A stretch of DNA of 64,000 nt, from the NCBI RefSeq assembly GCF_028898845.1, contig NZ_CP118574.1, positions 4,313,001 to 4,377,000 of the forward strand. The letters run 5' to 3'. The stretch comes from Streptomyces sp. WZ-12. GTDB lineage: Bacteria; Actinomycetota; Actinomycetes; Streptomycetales; Streptomycetaceae. Positions within the stretch are counted from its first letter, which is position 1. Each line of letters begins with the position of its first letter. The notes beneath the pieces are model-generated. The model was given only the letters and a program-made list of their open reading frames with translations, had not been told where the DNA came from and did no database searches. This document shows, piece after piece, positions 35,938 to 44,523 of this stretch. The translations under genes were made by a program, and so were the position numbers.

Positions 35938-36709
35938 CACCGTGCCCGCGGTCACGTAGGGCCTTCACCGATTTCTCCACGAGTTTCCCGAGCCGGACGA
36001 CCTCGTCCCGCAGGGCGACCAGCTCGTCGTAACGCTCGGCCTTGTCCTGGCCACACCACTCCCGAACGGTCCGCAGGACGGCCGCTTCCGCGTCCAGCTT
36101 GCGGTCGTCCCGGCGGCTGTAGGAGTACCAGGAGGACTGCGTGCGCTCCTGATCGATGGCCTGCTGCCTGCGGTCCACCTCCGGAAGGATGTCGTCGGCG
36201 AGACGGCCGGCCACGAAACGTGCGATACGTTCAGTGGTCGGCCACCCGGCCAGACTCATGCCGTCACGCTTCTCGTAGACCATCGGATCGCGTCGCAGCT
36301 CCGCGGGGTCCATCCCGACAAGAGGGGCGCTGTCGTCGACACGGCCCATCTCCAGGATCCCGGCGTCTCCAACACTGCGCCGCAGACGCAACTTACTCTT
36401 CGGGCGGACGAAGCCGAGGACCAGCCTCGCGGCCTCGAAGTCGGCACTTCCCCGCACGTGCCGCGACGCCTCGGCCAGGGAGAGCTCACTCACGTCGTCC
36501 GCGCGGAACGCCTCGACGTCCTCCCAGCGCGCCACGAGGGAAGCCGCGTCAACCCACTCCTGCAGTCCGGCGTCGTCACCGTCAAGGAACCGCACGTGGA
36601 GCCAATCAGCCCGGCCGCGACCGCCTACCCGTACGACCTCGACCCGACGAACCGCGCCGCCCAGCTCCTTCGGCCTCGCTCGGTAGGCCCAGTGTTCACC
36701 CATCTCCAT
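35867..36709 (-). CDS. hypothetical protein of element 2
   Basis: 280 residues if it starts at ATG 36709 (MEMGEHWAYRARPKELGG); a start two codons later, or 19 codons earlier, is possible. The N-terminal part is a small barrel (VEVVRVGGRGRADWLHVRFL), followed by a mostly helical body with a tyrosine/serine patch (SSWYSYSRRDDRKL) and a charged C-terminus. Converges with and overlaps the previous gene. Family not recognised. Confidence 0.6.
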   Translation of the reverse strand: MEMGEHWAYRARPKELGGAVRRVEVVRVGGRGRADWLHVRFLDGDDAGLQEWVDAASLVARWEDVEAFRADDVSELSLAEASRHVRGSADFEAARLVLGFVRPKSKLRLRRSVGDAGILEMGRVDDSAPLVGMDPAELRRDPMVYEKRDGMSLAGWPTTERIARFVAGRLADDILPEVDRRQQAIDQERTQSSWYSYSRRDDRKLDAEAAVLRTVREWCGQDKAERYDELVALRDEVVRLGKLVEKSVKALRDRGHGVIASTIERDLGVHISSLGSDVRR

Positions 36710-36894
36710 GTGTCCATTGAGCCAGGTCTGTTGATCCCGCTCCCGGCGATTGCCCAAAACCAGCACATCGAAGTCGAAGGCCCCGGCGGCAACGGTGAAC
36801 GCCGCGCCGCCGTATCCGTCGCACCACGCAACATGAGCTCTCTTCAGGTACGGGTTGACGCCTTGTCCACACTCCGCTCTACCGAGGATCCCGA

Positions 36895-37857
36895 ATGACG
36901 CAGAGCACGACCGTCCAAGTGGGTCGCTTCCACACAGGCCGTTTAGCCGAGGGACGCCCTCAGGCTCTGAACGCCTGGCGTTTCACCACCGACGACCCAG
37001 AGGTGGCCGCCCGCGTCGCCGCCCTCCTTGGAGGCCAGCCTCAACCGAACGAAGGGGGAGGAGCACTCGCCCACGAGGTCCTGACGAACCGTGAGCGAGT
37101 ACGCGTACTCATGGATGGGCCCGACGCTGCGGCGGCTCGCATGGTCCTCTGGGGCTGCGAGGGGATCATCCACGAATGTGACGGCTTCGAATTCCTGTCG
37201 CCAGAAGAGAAGATGGGTCAGCCATGCGGCTGCCCTTCGCGGCTCAAGGACCGAAAGACGGCCGCTAGAGACGGCCGTGGCCCAATGCCATCGATCAATC
37301 TCACCTTCCGGATCGCAGCTGAACCCGCGCTCGGCGGCTTCCACTTCATGACGGGCTCCTGGGAGCTGGCTGCACAGCTCCCTGACCTGACAGATGCGCT
37401 GGAACGTGTCGGCGGCCCAGCCGTCTGTGACCTCACGATGGAGCTGGTCGTCTTCACCACCAAGGCGGGCAGAAGCGTCTGCTATCGAAGGCCGGTGGTC
37501 ACCGTACTCGGCAGCCCCGGCACCGTCGCACTGGAAGCCCCGCCGCCCACCTCACCCTCGCCTTCTCCGGCGCCATCCGCACCGCGCCGAAGGGCCAGAG
37601 ACAGGGCTGAGCCTTCTGTCCAGCCCACGCCTGAGCGGACCTGCTCGGTCGACGTGGATGCTGTTCTGCTCCGCCGCGCCGCCCAAGCGCTGGGCATCAG
37701 CGACCCCCAGGAGATCGTTGTCGCTGCCCTGTCCGAGGTCGTGACAAGCCAGCAGCGGGCCATGGAGCTCGCCCGGCTGCGCGAGCATGTCGAACGCATC
37801 GCAGCCATCGCGGGGCAAGCGCAAGCGCTCCAAAGTGCGGATCCCTCACTCGCCTGA
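36895..37857 (+). CDS. recombination directionality factor-like protein
   Basis: 320 residues. The opening VGRFHTGRLAEGRPQALNAWRFTTDD followed by VAALLGG matches, in spaced pattern, the start of actinophage gp3-type RDFs, and the middle has their Cys pattern (GCEGIIHECDGFEF, GQPCGCPSRLKDR) and INLTFRIAAEPALGGFHFMT, ELAAQLPDLTDAL blocks. Such proteins flip serine integrases to excision, but no serine integrase is present here. The C-terminal ~90 residues are a Pro-rich linker and a small ribbon-helix-like end. Confidence 0.6.
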   Translation: MTQSTTVQVGRFHTGRLAEGRPQALNAWRFTTDDPEVAARVAALLGGQPQPNEGGGALAHEVLTNRERVRVLMDGPDAAAARMVLWGCEGIIHECDGFEFLSPEEKMGQPCGCPSRLKDRKTAARDGRGPMPSINLTFRIAAEPALGGFHFMTGSWELAAQLPDLTDALERVGGPAVCDLTMELVVFTTKAGRSVCYRRPVVTVLGSPGTVALEAPPPTSPSPSPAPSAPRRRARDRAEPSVQPTPERTCSVDVDAVLLRRAAQALGISDPQEIVVAALSEVVTSQQRAMELARLREHVERIAAIAGQAQALQSADPSLA

Positions 37858-37898
37858 CCGATTCCGGCTGCACAGTGCTCACAGGCGGCCAGGACAGG

Positions 37899-37920
37899 TG
37901 GTCTCAGTTCTGGTCTCATT
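37899..37920. repeat. arm-type repeat pair of element 2, right end
   Basis: TGGTCTCAGTT and TGGTCTCATT, one base apart, about 95 bases before att copy 3. Mirrors the pair at 29090. Confidence 0.55.
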
Positions 37921-38012
37921 CGCCTCCGTCCGGTTCATCCGGATGGGGCCGCCCCGAACGCTCCGCCACAGGTCAGGACGCACACGGCCCTCGCCGGCCC
38001 CCGGACGAACAT

Positions 38013-38072
38013 TTGGAAAGCGTGTTGGGGGCAACCCCTCACGAGTTCGAATCTCGTATCCTCCGCCAGTGC
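38013..38072 (+). repeat. att copy 3: 60-bp 3' half of tRNA-Ser
   Basis: Identical to 10132-10191 and then diverges (GTGCCTTC against GTGCTCTC), though a mutated version of the terminator hairpin follows at about 38090-38127. This is the right boundary of element 2 and probably the original chromosomal flank. Confidence 0.9.
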
Positions 38073-38127
38073 CTTCACCGGGCACGTTGTCGAAGGGCCC
38101 CACCAGCTACTGATGGGACCCTTCGCA

Positions 38128-38500
38128 ATCTTCAGTCAACGTGCATGACACGCCAGCCAGCGCCTCTTCAAGCAAACCCGTGACCTCCGAGGCCGGTTCC
38201 ACGGCGCACAGGACGGCTAGCTGCAGCCCTCGACCAAGCGTGCACCTGCCGAGCGGCTCCACCCGCCCCCCCTGTTCCGTGCCGGACGAACCTACCGGCC
38301 CTCACGACCGAGGATCAGGACGTGTGCACTTCAGAAGATCTAGCACTTCAGCCCCCCGCCAGAATGTGACTCCGCACACGAATATCGATGTTGGTGCCTC
38401 GGCTAGATGTATTGACCACAATCGTTGTTAACGCGAGCGAGCGGGATGTTGGAACAGAAGATGGCCTACGCTTCGTGGTTCGTGCCGATGGTCTGGCTGT
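38128..38500. other. gene-free interval right of att copy 3
   Basis: About 370 bases between the mutated terminator and the XRE-cupin pseudogene. No coding sequence, RNA motif or repeat was recognised. Confidence 0.45.
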
Positions 38501-39087
38501 TCAGTGGGTGTGGGTTTCGTCGGGGCGGTAGCTGGCTTTGATGTGGACGCGTTCGCCTTGTGGGCCGAGGATGCTGAGGAACTCCACGGGGTGTTCGTCG
38601 GCGTTGCCGAACCAGTGCGGGATGTGGGTGTCGAATTCGGCGACCTCGCCCTCGGCGAGAATGAAGTCTTTGTCGCCGAGCACGACACGCAGGTGTCCGC
38701 GCAGGACGTAGAGCCAGTGGTAGCCCTCGTGGGAGCGGGGGTCGGGCTCGCGGCCGCCGGTCAGGATGTGTTTATACGCCTGTAGTCCGCCGGGGGTGCG
38801 CGAGAGCGGGACGACGGTCATGCCGTTGCGGGTGAAGGGCTGCGGGTACACCCGTGGGTCGAGGTCGGTGGGTGCGCCGATCAGCTCCTCGACCGGCATC
38901 TGGTAGGCGCGGGCGAGTGGCAGCAGGAGCTCCAGGCCCGGTTTGCGCTGCACGGATTCGAGCCGGGACAAGATGCTGATCGAAATGCCGGTGGTCTCCG
39001 ACAGGGCGGTGAGGGTGCCGCCGCGGCGGCGCAGCTCGCGCAGCCGGGGCCGACGGCGGCCAGTACCGCCTCAAAGTCGTCGCTCAT
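38501..39087 (-). pseudogene. XRE-family regulator with cupin domain, one frameshift
   Basis: ATG 39087 gives MSDDFEAVLAAVGP, then the frame must change by one base at a CCCC run near 39045 to continue RLRELRRRGGTLTALSETTG and SISILSRLESVQRKPGLELL, a normal helix-turn-helix. The cupin half (EGYHWLYVLRGHLRVVLGDK, HIPHWFGNADEHPVEF) is intact to 38501. Family members repress genes in response to small molecules. Either a recent mutation or a one-base sequencing error. Confidence 0.8.
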
Positions 39088-39286
39088 GCATCTCACCCTG
39101 CATGGGGTTTTCACTTTCCCCAAAGAGCTTTGCCCGATTATCGAAGCGGGTGCACCGTGACGGTCGGAGGTGGTCACGGTGACCCAAAACACGCAGCTCT
39201 ATAGGGGCATCCGGTACGACGTGGACACCAGCGGTGTGAAGCCCCGGCCGCCGACCACAACCCCTTCACGAACAGGAGCACCCGCC

Positions 39287-39777
39287 ATGGACGCGCAGCA
39301 CTGGGACGACATGTACCGCAGCCGCGACCAGGTCTCCAGCGGCAACCCCAACCCCGTACTCGTCTCCGAGGCCACCGAACTTCCTCCGGGACAGGCCCTC
39401 GACGTCAGATGCGGCGAAGGTGCCGACGCACTCTGGCTCGCCCGACACGGCTGGCAGGTCACCGCGATCGACGTTTCCCCCACCGCCCTGCGGCACCCGC
39501 TCAGCAATCGACATCCAGGAGCGCATCGCCTGGGCACGGGCCGACCTGAACACGACGCCCCCGCCGCCAGGCCGACCACACCACGCTCTACCGGCTGTTC
39601 GACGCTGTCGCCCCTGGCGGCACCCTCTTGTTCACCACCCACGACCGCGCCGACCTCACCCCAACCGAAGACTTCAACCCCGACGACTACTACCAGGCCG
39701 CCGACATCGCCCTACTGATCGGCCCCACCTGGAATGTGCTGATCAACAGCATCCTGCGAGCCGCACGCCTGCAGTGA
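39287..39777 (+). pseudogene. SAM-dependent methyltransferase, broken
   Basis: ATG 39287: DAQHWDDMYRSRDQVSSGNP, then motif I changed to LDVRCGEGADALWLA (normally D-x-G-C-G), TAIDVSPTALRH. After that a stretch is missing and the frame changes twice; ERIAWARADL and, in a third frame, LFDAVAPGGTLLFTTHDRAD and the end at 39777 are still readable. Not functional. Confidence 0.8.
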
Positions 39778-39842
39778 ACCAGCCTCGGCTGGCGCCCTCC
39801 TGCGCTCGTATTCTCCCCCGTTGCGTCTGATCACTCACCGAG

Positions 39843-40832
39843 GTGCTCGTGCCCCACTCCAATGCCCGGCTGACCATCCACGGCAGACGGCTCCTTGTCG
39901 ACCGGGTCCGCGCCGGCAGGCCCGTCGCTCACGTGGCTGACGAAATGGGGATCTCCCGCACCACCGCCCACAAGTGGATTCGACGCTGGCGAGCCGAAGG
40001 CGACGCGGGACTGTACGACCGAACGAGCCGGCCCCGGGCCACACCGCATCGCACTCCGGCCAGCACGGAAAGCCAGATCTGTGCGCTGCGCCGTGAGCGG
40101 AAGCTTGACCCAGCCCGGATTGGTCCGATCCTGGGAATACCTACCTCGACCGTCCATCGAGTCTTGGTCCGGCATGGCCTGAACCGGCTGCGCTGGATGG
40201 ACCGGCCCACCGGCCAACTCATCCGCCGCTACGAACGCGCACGCCCCGGCGAGCTGATCCACGTCGACATCAAGAAGCTCGGAAACATCCCCGACGGCGG
40301 CGGACATCGCATCATGTCTCGCCAGCAAGCCGGTACCAACAGACAGGCCACGACCGACGCGCGCAAGGGCGGCAGTCCCGTCATCGGCTACAGCTTCGTC
40401 CACACCGCCATCGATGACCACTCCCGCCTCGTCTACAGCGAAGTCCTGGCCAACGAGCGCAAGGAGACCGCCGCCGCATTCTGGCAGCGGGCGAACGCCT
40501 TCTTCACCGAACGCGGCATCACCGTCGAGCGGGTCCTGACCGACAACGGCTCCTGCTACAGATCCAAGCTCTTCGGCCAGGCTCTGAAAGCCGCTGGCAG
40601 CATCCACAAGCGCACCCGCCCGCACCGCCCCCAGACAAATGGCAAGGTCGAACGCCTGAACCGCACGCTCCTCGACGAATGGGCCTACGTACGCCCGTAC
40701 TCCAACAACGCCGAACGCACTGCGGCCCTCGTGGACTTCCTCCACACCTACAACCATCACCGCTGCCACACCGCGCTCGGCGGTAAGCCACCCATCAACC
40801 GCGTCAACAACGCTGCGGGGCAATACAGCTAG
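39843..40832 (+). CDS. IS481-family transposase
   Basis: 329 residues from a GTG. N-terminal helix-turn-helix (GRPVAHVADEMGISRTTAHKW), then the rve DDE core: Asp in GELIHVDIKKLG, Asp in VLTDNGSCYRSKLF, Glu in QTNGKVERLNRTLLDEW. Full length and undamaged, so likely active. Clear terminal inverted repeats were not found by eye within 150 bases on either side, so the element ends are not assigned. Confidence 0.92.
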   Translation: MLVPHSNARLTIHGRRLLVDRVRAGRPVAHVADEMGISRTTAHKWIRRWRAEGDAGLYDRTSRPRATPHRTPASTESQICALRRERKLDPARIGPILGIPTSTVHRVLVRHGLNRLRWMDRPTGQLIRRYERARPGELIHVDIKKLGNIPDGGGHRIMSRQQAGTNRQATTDARKGGSPVIGYSFVHTAIDDHSRLVYSEVLANERKETAAAFWQRANAFFTERGITVERVLTDNGSCYRSKLFGQALKAAGSIHKRTRPHRPQTNGKVERLNRTLLDEWAYVRPYSNNAERTAALVDFLHTYNHHRCHTALGGKPPINRVNNAAGQYS

Positions 40833-40989
40833 ACCGCGCCACCGCAGACTCTTGAAGCCTGGAGTACGGCATGAGCCAGAAGAGCCGCTCGAGAGAGCCC
40901 ATGGGGCGCGAACCTTCGGAACCTTGCCTAGATGATCGATTCCAAGGAATCGGCTGCGCGCACAAGGGGAGGGAGCCCAACGTCAGTGT

Positions 40990-41770
40990 GTGAAGACAGA
41001 GTTGGACTCCCTCGCCACCGCACTCTATGTGAAGACCGACAACCTGCTGAAGGCATCACCGCATCTGGCGCCCTGGCGTCCGGCGGTCGGGATCGCTCCG
41101 CGACTGACCGATGCCGAGCTGGTCACGCTCGCCATGGTGCAGGCGATGTTGGGCTTCACCTCCGAGACCAAGTGGCTTCGCCATGCCCGCTCCCACCTGC
41201 GGCATCTCTTCCCCTACCTACCGCAGCAGCCCGGCTACAACAAGCGCCTGCGCAAGGCCGCCGAGTTGCTGCGGCGGGTGACACGGCTGCTCGCCACCGA
41301 CACCTCCGTATGGAGCGACGACGTGTGGATCGTGGATTCCACGCCGGTGGAGTGCGGACGCTCCCGCGAGACCGTCAAACGCTCCGACCTGGCCGGATGG
41401 GCCGAGTACGGATACTGCGCCAGCCACAGCCGCTTCTTCTGGGCCTGCGCCTGCACCTGGTGTGTACCTGCAGGGCCTGCCGATCGCCTTCGCCCTGACC
41501 GGAGCCAAGGCCGACGAACGCGAGACCTTGCTGGACCTGCTCGCCTCCGAATTGCACCTCGTCGCCGCCCGGCCTGGACAGACGCTGATCGGCGACAAGA
41601 ACTACTTCGGCCGCGACTTCGAGCACCAGTTGGCCGAGCAGGACATCCGGCTGCTGCGGCCGGCCCGCAAGGGTGAGCCGGAACGGCCCGGGACCCCACT
41701 GTTCAAGCCGTTGCGGCAGGTCATCGAGTCGCTCAACGAGACCTTCAAGGGCCAGCTCAACCATCTAGCG
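40990..41770 (+). pseudogene. IS982-type transposase with two single-base losses
   Basis: GTG 40990 opens LTDAELVTLAMVQAMLGF, WIVDSTPVECGRSRETVKRS (first Asp) and the frame fails at about 41446-41475 where TGG-G and ACC-C each lack one base. The other frame resumes LQGLPIAFALTGAKADERET, LIGDKNYFGRDFEHQL (second Asp) and QVIESLNETFKGQLN (Glu). The usual C-terminal ~35 residues are gone and unrelated sequence follows. Inactive, unless the two losses are sequencing errors. Confidence 0.8.
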
Positions 41771-42219
41771 CCATGCGAAACCTCCGCGGCTCGATCCCCT
41801 GCCGGGCGCCGCACGCGGAGGCCATCTGGGCCACCATCCACAGCGCCGGTTCAGGGCAAGAGCCCCTCCGCCACGCGAGCCAACGTCAAGGACGACGACT
41901 CTCCATCGGCGGCAACGCAAAGACGCCACATTCGTTACGCGACAGCAGGCACACCACGCGTAGGCGGAGTCCGAGTGGCGAGGCACACGCAAAGCGACAC
42001 CAGCCATCCCAAGATTGACACCTTTGGAATGAAAACGATCAGAAATGCACACCAAAAGCCTTAATCGCAAAATAAACATTCAACTTCACCTGAAATGCAG
42101 ACATGAGGCCGGCTTCAACCCCCTCACCCCCTATCCTGCCTAGGCACGACAAAGAGGAACACCTCGATGTCACTCTCGAGTCGACCGGAAATTGACGTGG
42201 CAGCAACAAAGGGCAAACC
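41771..42219. other. gene-free, AT-richer interval
   Basis: Between the broken transposase and the ParB-like gene. GC content falls from about 42000. No coding frame of note; the promoter of the next gene must be here. Confidence 0.45.
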
Positions 42220-43179
42220 GTGAACGAGGAAGAGTGCAGCAAATTGCACGTATGGTCCGAAACCATTGAGGTGACGCCCACTAGGTGCTCAACCTGGATG
42301 GAGAAGAGGACATGCAATCGCGTCCCCCTGAGGCGCGCCAATATCGACAAGTTCAAGAGCATTCTGCGAAATAAGCAATTCCTCACCACGCATCAAGGTT
42401 TCGCCCTGGACTGGCACGGCTGCCTCATCGACGGGCAACACCGTGCTGCCGCCATCATTGATACCGGTATTTCAGTGGTCGCCCAGGTTACGTACAACCT
42501 CAACCCAGACACCTTTTCCGCAATTGATGGCGGCCGCGTCCGCACAGCAGGTGACTTCGTCGCGCAGGCCACGCAGATGAAACAGAACAACTCCAACGTA
42601 TATGCGGCCGCTTTGAAGATCCTCGCCAACCGAGCAGCAGGCCTCCACTGGACGAGGTGGACGAGTGGACGACTGACAGCCGAGCAAGTGCGAGACCTGG
42701 TACCGAAATGGCCGGTCAGCGAGGAACGCATCGTTAGCCTGATCAGCAAAGGAAGGCAATGCCAAGCTAGCGCCACGGGGCTGATTGTCGCGCACGAAAT
42801 TATCACAGAGGTATGGCCAGAGCAAACCTCCGAACTGTTCTTCAAAGGGATCGGCGAGGCCAGCAAAGAATTTGTCGGGCGAGACCCTCGGGCCATTTAC
42901 ACGAATACCATGCTCAACGTAAACCGCGGAGTGGTTAGCAGGGACAGTGTTCAACAATCTGCGCAAGCGATCAAGGCATTCAATGCCCTCGTGTCGGGTG
43001 ACTCAATCGGCACGCTGAAGAAAATGAAGGCGTCCGGAGTGAAAACCATCAAGGACCGCCGAACAGGCGAGGAGATTCAGCAAGAATACCTTGCTGACCG
43101 CTATCCCGAGGTCATTCAGCCTGCTATCAACTTGAGTGACAGGTGGCTGAAGGAAAATGTCGTGGATTCGGACGAATAG
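42220..43179 (+). CDS. ParB-like protein with DGQHR motif, phage-type orphan
   Basis: 319 residues from GTG 42220. The region GFALDWHGCLIDGQHRAAAI followed by TYNLNPDTFSAIDGGRVRTA is typical of phage-encoded ParB/DGQHR-domain proteins. The rest is helical. Codon use is clearly less GC-rich at third positions than in neighbours (many A/T-ending codons), so it was acquired from another source. A clean terminator follows. Role unknown; DGQHR proteins occur in phage and DNA-modification loci. Confidence 0.65.
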   Translation: MNEEECSKLHVWSETIEVTPTRCSTWMEKRTCNRVPLRRANIDKFKSILRNKQFLTTHQGFALDWHGCLIDGQHRAAAIIDTGISVVAQVTYNLNPDTFSAIDGGRVRTAGDFVAQATQMKQNNSNVYAAALKILANRAAGLHWTRWTSGRLTAEQVRDLVPKWPVSEERIVSLISKGRQCQASATGLIVAHEIITEVWPEQTSELFFKGIGEASKEFVGRDPRAIYTNTMLNVNRGVVSRDSVQQSAQAIKAFNALVSGDSIGTLKKMKASGVKTIKDRRTGEEIQQEYLADRYPEVIQPAINLSDRWLKENVVDSDE

Positions 43180-43315
43180 GTCGAATCATACTCGAAATGG
43201 CGGAGGGGTGACACGTTCTTGTTGGCGTGTTGGCTAAGCGCCAATACTGCAACGGCAGCTTGCGGGAAACAACCGTGGGATCGCCCTACAGGTTCGCATC
43301 TCACCTCCTGATAAC

Positions 43316-43353
43316 CCTCGGGGCCGGTCCGCAGCAACGTACCGGCCCCGAGG
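43316..43353 (+). terminator. terminator after the ParB-like gene
   Basis: Perfect 13-bp inverted repeat CCTCGGGGCCGGT with a 12-base loop. Confidence 0.7.
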
Positions 43354-43530
43354 CGCTGCCTCCGTCTACCACTGGTCCGTCGCAAACTCACCGTTCGCTG
43401 GGCAGAGCACTCCTCTTGCAGCTCTCTTAGCTCTCCGCCAAGGACAGAGCACGCCGTTCTCACGAGATCACCGCCGCCGTCAGCACGCCTACGCACAGAG
43501 TTGTCCACGGACATCGGCCCGTCTGGGTGA

Positions 43531-43571
43531 GCGGTCAGTTCGGGTCTTGCTGGGCGGACAGCTCATCTCCC
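43531..43571. repeat. IS21 left terminal repeat
   Basis: Shares CGGTCA, CGGGTCTTG and CGGACAGCTCATCTCCC with the right end in inverted orientation. Confidence 0.85.
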
Positions 43572-43605
43572 GTCGCGGTATGACTTTTCGTCCCTCGGTT
43601 GGCGG

Positions 43606-44448
43606 TCAGTTGGCGGTGATGAGAGGTTGGACTCCCTGGCCGGTGGTGGCCTGGGTGAGGCGGAGTGAGGAGCCTTCGGTCAGCACGATGTGAGCGTGGT
43701 GCAGGAGGCGATCGACAGCGGCGGTGGCCAGTGTCTTGGGCATGATCGAATCGAATCCTGAGGGATGAAGGTTCGAGGTCACGATGACCGAACGGCGTTC
43801 GTAGGCGGCGTCGATGACGCGGTAGAAGGCTTCGGCGGCGGCCTGGCCGCAGGGCAGCATGCCAATGTCATCCACGACGATCAGATCACATCGGGTGATC
43901 TTCGCGACGGCCTTGGAGACGGTGTTGTCGACGACGGCCCGGCCGAGGTGGGCGGTGAGGGATTCGAGGGTGAACCAGGCGACTTTCATCCCTTCGTCGA
44001 TGGCCTTGTTGGCGAGTGCTTCGGCCAGGTGGCTTTTGCCCGTGCCGCTGGGGCCGGCGGCCGCCAAGTTCTCCGCCCGGCCGATCCACTCCAGCGTCAT
44101 CAACGCGTGCTGGGTTGGGACGGGGATGGAGGAGATGTCCTCCTTCCACGACTCGAAGGTCTTGCCCGAGGGGAGTTGAGCCTGCTTGCGGTGGTTGCGT
44201 CTGGTGGCCGCGTCGCGGCCCTTGATCTCTTCCTCCAGCAGGATGCGGACCACTTCAGCGGGGTCCCACCGTTGTGATCTCGCGGTCGCGAGGACTTCGG
44301 GGGCGGCCCTGCGGAGGTAGGGAAAACGCATGCGCCGAAGGACGGACTCCAGCTCGGGCGGGATCGGCGGGGCCGTCGGCGGCGGGGGAAGCGGTGTCGG
44401 GGGCGTCTGGGTGACGACCTCGACGGGATCCATCACGGGGGCTGTCAT
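43606..44448 (-). CDS. istB: IS21 helper ATPase IstB
   Basis: 280 residues. AAA+ ATPase that assembles on target DNA and activates IstA. Walker A GPSGTGKSHLAEALANKA near residue 135, Walker B DLIVVDDIGML, and the arginine region ERRSVIVTSNLHPSGF. Intact and of usual length (250-280). Follows istA with 75 bases between the istA stop and its start. Confidence 0.93.
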   Translation of the reverse strand: MTAPVMDPVEVVTQTPPTPLPPPPTAPPIPPELESVLRRMRFPYLRRAAPEVLATARSQRWDPAEVVRILLEEEIKGRDAATRRNHRKQAQLPSGKTFESWKEDISSIPVPTQHALMTLEWIGRAENLAAAGPSGTGKSHLAEALANKAIDEGMKVAWFTLESLTAHLGRAVVDNTVSKAVAKITRCDLIVVDDIGMLPCGQAAAEAFYRVIDAAYERRSVIVTSNLHPSGFDSIMPKTLATAAVDRLLHHAHIVLTEGSSLRLTQATTGQGVQPLITAN

Positions 44449-44523
44449 GTCAACTTCCTTTCCATGGTGCCGGGTTGGGAGGGTCCCCGTTCCCGGGCCG
44501 CAAAGCGGCCCGGGAACGGAAGA

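Larger units (their letters stand above)
28971..38012. mobile_element. second island in tRNA-Ser, 9.0 kb, without its own integrase
   Basis: Bounded by att copies 2 and 3. Just inside each end is a direct-repeat pair of TGGTCTCA (29090-29112 and 37899-37920), different from element 1, suggesting a different original integrase. No integrase gene remains. Contents: hsdR remnant, GIY-YIG nuclease with a 674-residue partner, decayed sequence, two unknown genes and an RDF-like gene. Likely a defective or satellite-type island. Confidence 0.75.
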
